Program-made: the position numbers and the translations under genes
Shown here: positions 21,989-30,764 of the stretch, piece by piece
Position numbering within the stretch: position 1 is the first letter of the stretch
Layout: every line of letters starts with the position of its first letter
The notes under the pieces: generated by a model
What the model saw: the letters and a program-made list of their open reading frames with translations, nothing else
Databases searched by the model: none
What the model was told of the DNA's origin: nothing
From: Streptomyces sp. YS415
Lineage (GTDB): Bacteria > Actinomycetota > Actinomycetes > Streptomycetales > Streptomycetaceae
Length of the DNA stretch: 64,000 nucleotides
Direction of reading: 5' to 3'
Assembly: GCF_023544665.1 (NCBI RefSeq)
Contig: NZ_JAMJFL010000020.1
Span: 1-64,000, forward strand

Positions 21989-22453
21989 ATGACCACGCTC
22001 AAGTCGAAGCTGCAGGATGACCTCAACGCCGCGATCAAGGAGCGCGACGAGCTCCGCTCCGCGACGCTCCGGCTGACGCTCACCGCGATCACCAAGGAGG
22101 AGGTCGCGGGCAAGGAGAAGCGCGAGCTCTCCGACGACGAGGTCCTCAAGGTGATCACCAAGGAGGCGAAGAAGCGTCGCGAGGCCGCGGACGCCTTCGC
22201 CCAGGGTGGCCGTGCCGAGTCCGCCGAGCGGGAGAAGGCGGAGGGCGAGGTGCTCGCCGCGTACCTGCCGAAGCAGCTCAGCGACGAGGAACTGGAGCGG
22301 ATCGTCACCGAGGCCGTCGACGAGGCCCGGGCGGCCGGTGCCGAGGGGCCGCGGGCCATGGGCGCGGTCATGAAGATCGTGAACCCGAAGGTGGCAGGTC
22401 AGGCGGAGGGCGGGCGCGTCGCCGCCGCCGTGAAGAAGCTCCTCGCGGGCTGA
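21989..22453 (+). CDS. GatB/YqeY domain protein
   Basis: 154 aa from ATG 21989. It starts MTTLKSKLQDDLNAAIKERD, followed by ATLRLTLTAITKEEV, DEVLKVITKEAKKRREAADAF and YLPKQLSDEELERIV, the standard YqeY layout. It ends with the GatB-tail-like region (MGAVMKIVNPKVAGQAEGGRVAAAVKKLL). The domain resembles the tRNA-binding tail of GatB amidotransferase; the free-standing protein's role is not settled. Divergent from the phosphoesterase and convergent with the penicillin-binding protein. Confidence 0.93.
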   Translation: MTTLKSKLQDDLNAAIKERDELRSATLRLTLTAITKEEVAGKEKRELSDDEVLKVITKEAKKRREAADAFAQGGRAESAEREKAEGEVLAAYLPKQLSDEELERIVTEAVDEARAAGAEGPRAMGAVMKIVNPKVAGQAEGGRVAAAVKKLLAG

Positions 22454-22480
22454 CCGGCTCGACGACAGACAGACCTGCGG

Positions 22481-22603
22481 CCACTACCTCGCCGTAGACA
22501 GGCCCACGGCTCCTTCTCGCCGTCGCCGCAGAGAGGCCTACGGCTCCTAGCTCTCCGTAGACAGACCTACGGCCCCTTCCCCTCCGTAGAGGGAAAGGGG
22601 CCG
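22481..22603. repeat. CCGTAGACAG..CTACGG repeats and terminator
   Basis: Between two convergent genes, related units with CCGTAGACAG and C(T/C)ACGGC(T/C)CCTT recur three or four times, each able to form a small hairpin. The last unit contains a strong stem: CGGCCCCTTCCC (22570-22581) against GGGAAAGGGGCCG (22591-22603) with one bulge. It probably terminates both genes. Confidence 0.65.
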
Positions 22604-22646
22604 CAGTCGTCCCAGCCGGCGCAGTACGGCAGCGCGGCCGTGCGGA

Positions 22647-24986
22647 TCAGTCCCGCCCGCCCGAGCCGTTCCCGTTCGTCTGCCCCTGGAAGAAGTCCTC
22701 CGGGATGGAGAACGACGGCGTCGGTACGGTCGTACCGCCATCGGTGCCGGTGCTCGTGCCGCCGTCGGCGCCCGTGCTCGTGCCGCCGTCGACGACCCCG
22801 CCGAACAGGCCGCCGTTGTCGTTGCCGTTGTTGCCGTTCTCGTCGCCGTTGCCGTTGTCGTTGTCCCCGTCGCCGCCACGGTCACCGTCACCGTCGCCGC
22901 GGTCCCGGTCACCCGTGTTGCTGCTCGGGATGTCGACGAGGCTGAACTCGGGCGCTTCCTTGCCCTCCAGCGCGCCGGACATCATGTCGCGCCAGATCGG
23001 GCCGGGCACCTGGCCACCGAAGACCTTGGCGTGCCAGACACCACCGATGGTGATGTTCTGCATCTTCCGCTTGTGCGCGGGGTCGCCGACCCACACCGCA
23101 CCGGCCATGTTCGGGGTGTAGCCCACGAACCAGGCCGCGAACCGCTCGTCCGTCGTACCGGTCTTGCCGGCGCTCGGGCGGCCGCCGCCGAGGCCCGCCT
23201 GCTGGCCCGTGCCGTCCTCGACCACGCCCCGCAGCAGCGTGTTGATGGTGTCGGCGGTCCTCTCGGACATCGCGCGCGAGCAGGTCGACTTCGGGACCTC
23301 CAGCGACTTGTCCTTGCCACCGACGCGCTGGGTGATGGACTCGATGGCGATCGGCGTGCAGTACATCCCGCGCGAGGCGAAGGTGGCGTAGCCGTTCGCC
23401 ATGGTCAGCGGGGACATCTCCTGGGTGCCGAGGGCGATGGAGGGGGCCTGCGCCAGCTTGCCGCCGTCCGCGCGCTCGACGCCCATCTTCTCGGCCATCT
23501 CCGTCACCGGGCAGATGCCGATGTCGCTGATCATCTCGACGTAGTAGGTGTTGACCGACTTCGCGGTCGCTTCCCGCATGTCGTAGGGGCCGACCTCGGA
23601 CTCGTTCTCGTTCTCCAGCGGGACGCCCTTTTCGTCCCAGGTGCCGCCCTCGCAGGTCGACACCGGGGTCGGGTAGTCCATCTGGTACGGCGATCCGTAC
23701 ACCTTGTTCGGCGGCATCCCGCCCTCGAGCGCCGCCGCGGCCACGATCGGCTTGAACGTCGAACCGGGCTGGTAGCCCGCGCCGCCGCCCATGGCCGCGT
23801 CGACCGAGAGGTTGATCTGGGTCTCGTTCTTGCCGAAGCCGTACGGACGGGACTGGCCCATGGCGAGGATCTTGCCGGTGCCGGGCTCGACGATGGTCGC
23901 CGCGGTCGCCACGTCGTCGCTCTGGTTGACGTGGTCCTTGACCGACTGCTGGACCGACTCCTGGGCCTGCGGGTCGAGGGTGGTCCGGACGGTCAGACCG
24001 CCCTGGTTCCAGATCTTGGCCCGGGCCTCCTTGGTCTTGCCGAAGACCGGGTCGCTCAGGAAGGCCGCGCGGACGTAGTCGCAGAAGAAGCCCGCGCCCT
24101 TGACGGCGGTGATGCAGCCGTTCTTGGGCTTGCTGACCTTCAGGCCCAGCGGCTTGTCCGCGGCCTTGTCGGCCTGCGCCCGGGAGATGTCGCCGACCTC
24201 GGCCATGCGCTGGAGCACGGTGTTGCGCCGCTTGACGGCCTCGGCCTCGTCGTTGACCGGGTCGTAGCGCGAGGGCGACTGGACGATGCCGGCGAGGAGC
24301 GCGGCCTCCTGGAGCTTCAGGTCCTTCGCGGACTTGGAGAAGTAGCGCTGCGCGGCGGCCTCGACGCCGTAGGCCTGCTGGCCGAAGAACGTGATGTTCA
24401 GGTAGTTCTCGAGGATCTTCTTCTTGCCGAGCTCTTCCTCGACCTGGATCGCGTACTTCAGTTCGCGGATCTTGCGGCCGAGGGTCTGCTGGGTGGCCTC
24501 GGCGACCTTCGTGGGGTCGTCGCCGGCCTCCTCCACGAAGACGTTCTTCACGTACTGCTGGGTGAGCGTGGAGGCGCCCTCGGCGACCCCGCCGGTCTGC
24601 GCGTTGCGGTTCAGGGCGCGCAGGATGCCCTTCAGGTCGACCGCGCCGTGCTGGTAGAAGCGGGCGTCCTCGATCGCGACGATCGCCTTCTGCATGTACG
24701 GCGAGATGTCCTGGAGGTCCACCACCGTGCGGTCGCGCGAGTAGACCGTGGCGAGCGTGCCGCCCTTGGCGTCGAGGATCGTGGTGCGCTGACTCAGCGG
24801 CGGCGTCTTGAGGTTGGCGGGGAGCTCGTCGAAACTCTCGACCGAGCCCTTGGCGGCCAGCCCCAGCGCACCGACCGCGGGCAGGGCGATTCCCGCCAGG
24901 ACGGCTCCCGAGAGCACACTGACACCGAGGAACTTGGCGGCCTGCTGCGTTGGCGACAGACCACCGCCCGAGCGCTTCTTTGGCAT
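22647..24986 (-). CDS. Bifunctional class A penicillin-binding protein
   Basis: 779 aa. One N-terminal membrane helix (residues ~18-45). The glycosyltransferase domain shows AIEDARFYQHGAVD and GASTLTQQYVKN. The transpeptidase shows the catalytic STFK, the SVN of the second motif and KTGTT. It builds and cross-links peptidoglycan strands outside the membrane. After the enzymatic part comes a ~75-residue tail almost entirely of Gly/Asn/Asp and then Thr/Ser/Gly repeats (DGGTSTGADGGTSTGTDGG), likely a flexible wall-spanning tail. It stands divergent from wblA, as in other Streptomyces. Confidence 0.94.
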   Translation of the reverse strand: MPKKRSGGGLSPTQQAAKFLGVSVLSGAVLAGIALPAVGALGLAAKGSVESFDELPANLKTPPLSQRTTILDAKGGTLATVYSRDRTVVDLQDISPYMQKAIVAIEDARFYQHGAVDLKGILRALNRNAQTGGVAEGASTLTQQYVKNVFVEEAGDDPTKVAEATQQTLGRKIRELKYAIQVEEELGKKKILENYLNITFFGQQAYGVEAAAQRYFSKSAKDLKLQEAALLAGIVQSPSRYDPVNDEAEAVKRRNTVLQRMAEVGDISRAQADKAADKPLGLKVSKPKNGCITAVKGAGFFCDYVRAAFLSDPVFGKTKEARAKIWNQGGLTVRTTLDPQAQESVQQSVKDHVNQSDDVATAATIVEPGTGKILAMGQSRPYGFGKNETQINLSVDAAMGGGAGYQPGSTFKPIVAAAALEGGMPPNKVYGSPYQMDYPTPVSTCEGGTWDEKGVPLENENESEVGPYDMREATAKSVNTYYVEMISDIGICPVTEMAEKMGVERADGGKLAQAPSIALGTQEMSPLTMANGYATFASRGMYCTPIAIESITQRVGGKDKSLEVPKSTCSRAMSERTADTINTLLRGVVEDGTGQQAGLGGGRPSAGKTGTTDERFAAWFVGYTPNMAGAVWVGDPAHKRKMQNITIGGVWHAKVFGGQVPGPIWRDMMSGALEGKEAPEFSLVDIPSSNTGDRDRGDGDGDRGGDGDNDNGNGDENGNNGNDNGGLFGGVVDGGTSTGADGGTSTGTDGGTTVPTPSFSIPEDFFQGQTNGNGSGGRD

Positions 24987-25393
24987 AGGGGCAGCCTACG
25001 TTCTCATTCGCCGGACACGCGTATATGCCTTGGCCTAAGCTGCTCCCAACTGTCACAGCAGTAGGTCCACGTATCAATACGTCCGGCGAACCCGAATCGT
25101 TCCGGTCGGCCATCATTTTTTTGATGGGGGCGTGTCCGAATCCGCCTTGTGTGTCACCTGGCGCCCGTTGTGACTCAACTGAACTGTCCCGCTTTGCCGG
25201 GATGATCACGCATGTCACCAGCTCACTCCCCCGGGTGATCTGCCGCTTACCCATAGTCCGTTCGGGCCATTCAAGATTGGGCCCGCTGGGGGTGTTGCGC
25301 TGTCCCCACCTTCCGTAACGTCCTCAACTGGCGGCGGTGAATATGCCGCTGCCGCCGTGGGGGAGCCTCGATTCGGGAGAGGACGGCGCCGGT
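24987..25393. other. Control region between the PBP gene and wblA
   Basis: 407 bp carrying two divergent promoters. It is AT-richer than the neighbourhood (for example ATTTTTTTGATGG near 25115), as is common for developmental promoters. In other Streptomyces the wblA leader is long and a target of developmental regulators; I do not see a binding motif that I can assign here. Confidence 0.6.
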
Positions 25394-25732
25394 ATGGGCT
25401 GGGTAACCGACTGGAGTGCGCAGGCGGCCTGCCGCACTACCGATCCGGATGAACTGTTTGTTCAGGGAGCAGCGCAGAACAGGGCCAAGGCGGTGTGCAC
25501 CGGATGTCCGGTGCGTACCGAATGTCTGGCCGATGCGCTCGACAATCGCGTCGAGTTCGGCGTATGGGGAGGCATGACGGAGCGGGAGCGCCGCGCGCTG
25601 CTGCGCAGGCGGCCGACCGTCACCTCGTGGCGCCGGCTGCTGGAGACCGCTCGTAGTGAGTACGAGCGCGGGGCGGGCCTGGTGTCCCTCGATGACGACC
25701 AGGTGTACGAGAACTACGCTGCGGTGAGCTGA
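25394..25732 (+). CDS. wblA: WhiB-like iron-sulfur regulator WblA
   Basis: 112 aa from ATG 25394 (MGWVTDWSAQAACRTTDPDE), the length known for WblA; an upstream in-frame ATG (25337) would add 19 residues. The four cluster ligands are Cys13, Cys35, Cys38 and Cys44 (CTGCPVRTEC), followed by the turn GVWGGMTERERRALLRRR that is the WhiB-family signature. WblA is a developmental switch that promotes sporulation and represses antibiotic clusters in Streptomyces. It is next to the bifunctional PBP (divergent) and convergent with the ArsA-like pair. Confidence 0.95.
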   Translation: MGWVTDWSAQAACRTTDPDELFVQGAAQNRAKAVCTGCPVRTECLADALDNRVEFGVWGGMTERERRALLRRRPTVTSWRRLLETARSEYERGAGLVSLDDDQVYENYAAVS

Positions 25733-25746
25733 CGGTTCCGGTCGGC

Positions 25747-27090
25747 TCAGGCCCCGGGGTTGGGCAGCTCCGGTCGGCCTGCCGCCAGCCGGTTTCCGAT
25801 GTCGCGCAGTCCCGCGAGGTCATGCACATCGCCGGGCAGCGCGGCCACTTCGGCCACCGCCACCTCCGGGTGGAGCGCGGCGAAGCGATCCCGTGTGCGC
25901 TGCTCGCGGGAGAGCAACTGCATACGGTCCGCGTGCAGCCTCAACAGGCCGGCGGTGAGCTGGTCGGTGGTGGGGTGCACATCCTGGCCTGCCGTGGCCG
26001 TGTCCATGGCGGCGGGGGAGCCTTCCTCGACGGCCTCGGATGCGGGAGATTCTGAACTGCCGTACGTGTCGGGAGAGTTACGAAGACCAGCTTTCCCGCC
26101 CTCCTGATCGACAATGCGGGACTCCTCAAGATTTTCCGCGGCGGCGAGCGCCCGCTCGGCGGACAGCCGGTCGGCGCCGCTGCCGTGGACACGGTTGAGC
26201 ACCAGACCCGCCAGCGGCATGTCCTCGGCGGCCAGCCGCTCCACGAAGTACGCGGCCTCCCGCAGCGCGTCCCGCTCCGGCGCCGCGACCACCAGGAACG
26301 CCGTCCCGGGCGCCTGGAGCAGCTTGTACGTCGCGTCCGCGCGGGTACGGAAGCCGCCGAACATCGAGTCCATCGCGGCCACGAACGTCTGGACGTCCTT
26401 GAGCAACTGGCCCCCCAGCAGCTTGCCGAGGGCGCCGGTCATCATCGACATGCCGACATTCAGGAACTTCATGCCCGCGCGCCCGCCGACCTTGGCGGGG
26501 GCGAGCAGCACCCGGATCAGCTTGCCGTCGAGGAACGAGCCGAGCCGCTTGGGGGCGTCCAGGAAGTCCAGCGCGGAGCGGGAGGGCGGGGTGTCGACGA
26601 CGATGAGGTCCCACTCCTCCTTCGCCCGCAGCTGGCCCAGCTTCTCCATCGCCATGTACTCCTGCGTGCCCGCGAAGCCCGCCGAGAGCGACTGGTAGAA
26701 GGGGTTGCCCAGGATCGCGGCGGCCCGCTCGGGGTCCGCGTGCGCCTCGACGATCTCGTCGAAGGTGCGCTTCATGTCGAGCATCATGGCGTGCAGTTCG
26801 CCGCTCGCGGAGTCGTCGAGGCCCTTCACCCGGCGCGGGGTGTTGTCGAGCGAGTCGATGCCCATGGACTGGGCGAGCCGGCGGGCGGGGTCGATGGTGA
26901 GCACCACGACCTTCCGGCCGCGCTCGGCGGCCCGCAGCCCGAGCGCTGCCGCGGTGGTCGTCTTGCCGACGCCGCCGGAGCCGCAGCACACGATGATCCG
27001 GGTCCTGGGGTCGTCCAGGAGCGGATCCACCTCCAGGATGCGGGCGGGGGCGAGGTGGTGATGGGCGCCTGTGGGGGCTTCCGGGCTCAT
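25747..27090 (-). CDS. ArsA/GET3-family ATPase, larger subunit
   Basis: 447 aa. P-loop CCGSGGVGKTTTAAALG, switch region VVVLTIDPARRLAQSMG, and IVVDTPPSRSALDFLDAP define the ArsA/MinD-type deviant Walker A ATPases. It has an extra acidic, serine-rich stretch at ~residues 335-375 (ESRIVDQEGGKAGLR...) that interrupts the C-terminal part. No Cys-rich arsenite site is visible, so a role in anion export is unlikely; GET3-like targeting or a developmental role is possible. It overlaps the second ATPase gene by 4 bp, and both are found beside wblA in Streptomyces. Confidence 0.9.
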   Translation of the reverse strand: MSPEAPTGAHHHLAPARILEVDPLLDDPRTRIIVCCGSGGVGKTTTAAALGLRAAERGRKVVVLTIDPARRLAQSMGIDSLDNTPRRVKGLDDSASGELHAMMLDMKRTFDEIVEAHADPERAAAILGNPFYQSLSAGFAGTQEYMAMEKLGQLRAKEEWDLIVVDTPPSRSALDFLDAPKRLGSFLDGKLIRVLLAPAKVGGRAGMKFLNVGMSMMTGALGKLLGGQLLKDVQTFVAAMDSMFGGFRTRADATYKLLQAPGTAFLVVAAPERDALREAAYFVERLAAEDMPLAGLVLNRVHGSGADRLSAERALAAAENLEESRIVDQEGGKAGLRNSPDTYGSSESPASEAVEEGSPAAMDTATAGQDVHPTTDQLTAGLLRLHADRMQLLSREQRTRDRFAALHPEVAVAEVAALPGDVHDLAGLRDIGNRLAAGRPELPNPGA

Positions 27091-28064
27091 GACATCCCCT
27101 GCTCTCGCAGCTCGGTGGCCAGTTCGTACAGCCCTGCCAGGTCCATTCCCTCGGAGAGCAGCGGCAGTTCGTGCAGCGGCAGGCCCAGGTCGCCGAGGAC
27201 GGCCCGCTGCTCGTGCTCCAGGGTGAAGCGCTCGGCGTACTCCTCGGCCTGCCGCAGCAGCGGATCCACCAGCCGCTCCGCGTGCCCGCCGCGCCGCGCC
27301 CCGCCGAGACCGGCCGCCGACAGGGACTGCGCGATGGCCGTACGGGGTGTGCCGCGTACGAGTTCCAGCTGGGTCGCGTCCAACACCTGGGGTCGCACCA
27401 TGTTCACGATGACCCGGCCCACCGGCAGCCGCGCCCCGCGCAGTTCGGCGATGCCGTCCGCGGTCTCCTGGACCGGCATCTCCTCCAGCAGCGTCACCAG
27501 GTGCACGGCCGTCTCGGACGACTTCAGCACGCGCATCACCGCCTGCGCCTGATTGTGTATCGGGCCGATCTTGGCGAGCCCCGCGACCTCGTCGTTGACG
27601 TTCAGGAAGCGGGTGACGCGGCCGGTGGGCGGGGCGTCCATGACGACGTAGTCGTACGCGAAACGCCCGCTTTTGTCCTTTCGTCGTACGGCCTCGCAGG
27701 CCTTGCCCGTCAGCAGGACGTCCCGCAGTCCCGGGGCGACGGTGGTGGCGAAGTCGATGGCGCCGAGTTTCTTGAGCGCTCTGCCGGCGCCGCCCATCTT
27801 GTAGAACATCTGGAGGTAGTCCAGAAGGGCGAGTTCGGGGTCGATGGCGAGGGCGTACACCTCCCCGCCACCTGGAGCGACGGCGATCTTCCGCTCCTCA
27901 TAGGGCAGCGTCTCAGTCTCGAAGAGCTGAGCGATGCCTTGCCTGCCCTCCACCTCGACGAGAAGCGTCCGCTTCCCCTCGGTGGCGAGGGCGAGGGCTA
28001 GCGCGGCGGCGACCGTGGTCTTTCCGGTCCCGCCCTTGCCGCTGACGACCTGGAGCCTGCTCAC
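27087..28064 (-). CDS. ArsA/GET3-family ATPase, smaller subunit
   Basis: 325 aa. P-loop VSGKGGTGKTTVAAALALAL with the signature lysine, then TLLVEVEGRQGIAQLFE and YVVMDAPPTGRVTRFLNV. It lacks the long C-terminal insert of its neighbour. The two overlapping genes (ATGA at 27087-27090) probably form a heterodimer, as the fused halves of classical ArsA do. Substrate unknown. A similar pair is conserved in actinobacteria. Confidence 0.9.
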   Translation of the reverse strand: MSRLQVVSGKGGTGKTTVAAALALALATEGKRTLLVEVEGRQGIAQLFETETLPYEERKIAVAPGGGEVYALAIDPELALLDYLQMFYKMGGAGRALKKLGAIDFATTVAPGLRDVLLTGKACEAVRRKDKSGRFAYDYVVMDAPPTGRVTRFLNVNDEVAGLAKIGPIHNQAQAVMRVLKSSETAVHLVTLLEEMPVQETADGIAELRGARLPVGRVIVNMVRPQVLDATQLELVRGTPRTAIAQSLSAAGLGGARRGGHAERLVDPLLRQAEEYAERFTLEHEQRAVLGDLGLPLHELPLLSEGMDLAGLYELATELREQGMS

Positions 28065-28159
28065 GTATTCGAGCCTAACCAGTCGGCCGCCGGATCACGC
28101 CGGAGGCTGTGGACAACGTGCGCGCGGGGGCCGGTACGGCAGCGGCTAAAGTCGGCCAC

Positions 28160-28330
28160 ATGACCAAGTGGGAATACGTAACCGTGCCGCTGCTCGTCCA
28201 TGCCACGAAGCAGATTCTGGACACCTGGGGCGAGGACGGCTGGGAGCTCGTCCAGGTCGTGCCCGGGCCGAACAACCCGGAGCAGCTGGTGGCCTACCTG
28301 AAGCGGGAGAAGCAGGTGAAGGGGGCGTGA
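28160..28330 (+). CDS. DUF4177 domain protein (56 aa)
   Basis: 56 aa starting MTKWEYVTVPLLVHATKQIL from ATG 28160. The W-E-Y-x-x-V start and DGWELVQVV are typical for DUF4177. No function is known. It overlaps the RidA gene by 4 bp (GTGA at 28327-28330) and is divergent from the ArsA pair. Confidence 0.85.
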   Translation: MTKWEYVTVPLLVHATKQILDTWGEDGWELVQVVPGPNNPEQLVAYLKREKQVKGA

Positions 28331-28794
28331 GCGCGGTCGAGGCGAAGCTCGCCGAACTGGGTCTCACGCTCCCGGAGGTCGTGCCTCCGCTCGCCGCGTA
28401 CCAGCCGGCGGTCCAGTCGGGCGTGTACATCTACACCGCCGGCCAGCTCCCCATGGTGGAGGGCAAGCTCCCGGTCACCGGCAAGGTGGGCGCGGAGGTC
28501 ACGCCGGAGGAGGCCAAGGAACTGGCCCGCATCTGCGCCCTCAACGCCCTCGCCGCGGTCAAGTCGGTCGCCGGTGACCTGGACCGTATCGCGCGCGTGG
28601 TGAAGGTCGTGGGCTTCGTCGCCTCGGCCGCCGACTTCACGGGCCAGCCCGCCGTCCTCAACGGCGCGAGCGAACTCCTGGGCGAGGTCCTGGGCGACAA
28701 GGGCGTCCACGCCCGCAGCGCGGTCGGCGTCGCGGTCCTGCCGCTGGACGCGCCGGTGGAGGTCGAGGTCCAGGTGGAGCTGACGCAGGCGTAG
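28327..28794 (+). CDS. RidA family protein
   Basis: 155 aa from GTG 28327 with GGGGG upstream. RidA-type (YjgF/YER057c) fold with YTAGQLPMVEGKLPVTGKVG, an ALAAVKSVAGDLDRI helix and ARSAVGVAVLPLDAPVEVEV at the C-terminus. RidA proteins hydrolyse reactive enamine/imine intermediates from PLP enzymes. The usual C-terminal Arg appears in HARSAVG. It is co-translated with DUF4177. Confidence 0.9.
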   Translation: MSAVEAKLAELGLTLPEVVPPLAAYQPAVQSGVYIYTAGQLPMVEGKLPVTGKVGAEVTPEEAKELARICALNALAAVKSVAGDLDRIARVVKVVGFVASAADFTGQPAVLNGASELLGEVLGDKGVHARSAVGVAVLPLDAPVEVEVQVELTQA

Positions 28795-29011
28795 CCGGCG
28801 CCGGGGGCGAGCCGTACCGGCTCCGCTACGTCCTGCGGCCCGCCCGGGAGGCAGGGGCCGTCGTACGGCGTGCGCCCCTGCCACCACGGCGAACGGTCGT
28901 GCCGCTGGGGGCCCTCTGGGGGGCACCCATCAACGCCGGGAAGTGCGGCCGCCCCCGCTCTCACCCCAGGCACCTCTCGAACATCCGCGCGCCCCGAGAT
29001 AGCCTCCGAGC

Positions 29012-29893
29012 ATGGCGAACGGTCAGTGGTACCCCCCGGAGTGGCCCGACCGCATCCGCGCGCTCGCGGAAGGCACCCTCACCCCCGTGCCCCCCAAGCG
29101 CGCGGCCACGGTCATGCTCCTGAAGGACACCGCCACCGGCACCCCCGTCGTCCACATGCTCCGCAGACGCGCGTCCATGGCCTTCGCCGGCGGTGCGTAC
29201 GCCTACCCCGGCGGCGGCGTCGACCCCCGCGACGACGATCACCACGTCCGCTGGGCGGGCCCCACGCGCGCGTGGTGGGCGCAGCGGCTCGGCGTCGACG
29301 AGAACAGCGCCCAGGCGATCGTCTGCGCGGCCGTACGCGAGACGTACGAGGAGGCGGGCGTCCTGCTCGCGGGCCCGGCCCCCGACTCCGTCGTCGGCGA
29401 CACCACGGGCGCCGACTGGGAGGCCGACCGCGCCGCCCTCGTCGCCCGCGACCTGTCCTTCGCCGAGTTCCTCGACCGCCGGGGCCTGGTCCTGCGCTCC
29501 GACCTGCTCGGTGCCTGGACCCGCTGGATCACCCCGGAGTTCGAGTCCCGCCGCTACGACACCTGGTTCTTCGTCGCAGCCCTCCCCGAGGGCCAGCGCA
29601 CCCGCAACGCCTCCACGGAAGCCGACCGCACGGTGTGGATCCGGCCCCAGGAGGCCGCGGAGTCGTACGACAAGGGCGAGTTGCTGATGATGCCGCCCAC
29701 CATCGCCACCCTGCGCCAGCTGGCCCCCTGCGCCACGGCCGCCGAGGCGCTCGCCGCCGCCCCCGCGCGGGACATGACGCCCGTCATCGCGCGTGCCCGC
29801 CTGGAGGACGGCGAGATCGTGCTGTCCTGGCCTGGCCACGACGAGTTCACCAAGCACATCCCGACCGAACCGACCGGTGGAGCCCACGCATGA
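29012..29893 (+). CDS. NUDIX hydrolase
   Basis: 293 aa. The NUDIX signature is seen as AVRETYEEAGVLL (REx2EExG) around residue 110, with an unusually long spacer after GGAYAYPGGGVDPRDDD. Such long NUDIX proteins of actinobacteria act on CoA or nucleotide diphosphate derivatives; the substrate is not determinable. The gene ends with a 4-bp overlap with the MBL-fold hydrolase. Confidence 0.9.
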   Translation: MANGQWYPPEWPDRIRALAEGTLTPVPPKRAATVMLLKDTATGTPVVHMLRRRASMAFAGGAYAYPGGGVDPRDDDHHVRWAGPTRAWWAQRLGVDENSAQAIVCAAVRETYEEAGVLLAGPAPDSVVGDTTGADWEADRAALVARDLSFAEFLDRRGLVLRSDLLGAWTRWITPEFESRRYDTWFFVAALPEGQRTRNASTEADRTVWIRPQEAAESYDKGELLMMPPTIATLRQLAPCATAAEALAAAPARDMTPVIARARLEDGEIVLSWPGHDEFTKHIPTEPTGGAHA

Positions 29894-30720
29894 CGGACGC
29901 ACGCACTCTTCCCGGCCGGCCGCGGGGTGGCGTCCTCTCGGGCCCCGCCACCCCGCGCGCGGTGAACGTCCTCGCGCCCAACGCCTCCGCGATGACCCTG
30001 GACGGCACGAACACCTGGATCCTGTCCGAGCCCGGCTCCGACCTCGCCGTCGTGGTCGACCCCGGCCCGCTCGACGAGGGCCATCTGCGCAACGTCGTCG
30101 ACACCGCCGAGCAGGCCGGCAAGCGCGTCGCCCTCACCCTCCTGACGCACGGTCACCCCGACCACGCCGAGGGCGCCGCCCGCTTCGCCGAACTGACCGG
30201 CACCAAGGTCCGTGCCCTGGACCCGGCACTGCGGCTCGGCGACGAAGGACTCGGCGCCGGGCAGGTCGTGCGGGTCGGCGGCCTGGAGCTGCGGGTCGTA
30301 CCGACGCCCGGGCACACCGCCGACTCCCTGTGCTTCCATCTCCCGGCCGACCGGGCGGTCCTGACCGGCGACACCGTCCTGGGCCGCGGCACGACGGTCG
30401 TGGCCCACCCCGACGGCCGCCTCGGCGACTATTTGGACTCCCTGCGCCGCCTGCGCTCGCTCACGGTCGACGACGGCGTCCACACGGTGCTGCCCGGCCA
30501 CGGCCCGGTCCTGGAGGACGCCCAGGGCGCCGTCGAGTTCTACCTCGCCCACCGGGCCCACCGCCTCGCCCAGATCGAGACGGCGGTCGAGGACGGCTAC
30601 CGGACGCCCGCGGCGGTCGTGGGCCATGTGTACGCGGACGTGGACCGCTCGCTGTGGCCGGCGGCGGAGCTGTCGGTGCGGGCACAGCTGGACTACCTGA
30701 GCGAACACGGCCTGATCTAG
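29890..30720 (+). CDS. MBL-fold metallohydrolase
   Basis: 276 aa from ATG 29890. The zinc motif LTHGHPDHAEG (HxHxDH), then VVPTPGHTADS, LTGDTVLG and LPGHGPVL are the four metal-binding blocks of glyoxalase II/LACTB2-type hydrolases. The N-terminal NVLAPNASAMTLDGTNTWIL fits LACTB2-like proteins, which include RNases and lactonases. A C-terminal helix (AAVVGHVYADVDRSLWPAAE) is the family's winged tail. Coupled to the NUDIX gene by overlap. Confidence 0.9.
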   Translation: MTDARTLPGRPRGGVLSGPATPRAVNVLAPNASAMTLDGTNTWILSEPGSDLAVVVDPGPLDEGHLRNVVDTAEQAGKRVALTLLTHGHPDHAEGAARFAELTGTKVRALDPALRLGDEGLGAGQVVRVGGLELRVVPTPGHTADSLCFHLPADRAVLTGDTVLGRGTTVVAHPDGRLGDYLDSLRRLRSLTVDDGVHTVLPGHGPVLEDAQGAVEFYLAHRAHRLAQIETAVEDGYRTPAAVVGHVYADVDRSLWPAAELSVRAQLDYLSEHGLI

Positions 30721-30764
30721 CCGCTCCCCGAGCGCGAGCGCTCCACCCGCCTGCCCCGGCCGAC

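Noticed and set aside
22909..25254. Long minus-strand (781 codons) and plus-strand (677 codons, 23031-25064) open frames over the penicillin-binding protein gene
   Set aside because: Both are shadows of the PBP gene, which alone shows conserved motifs (EDxxFxxHxG, STFK, SVN, KTG).
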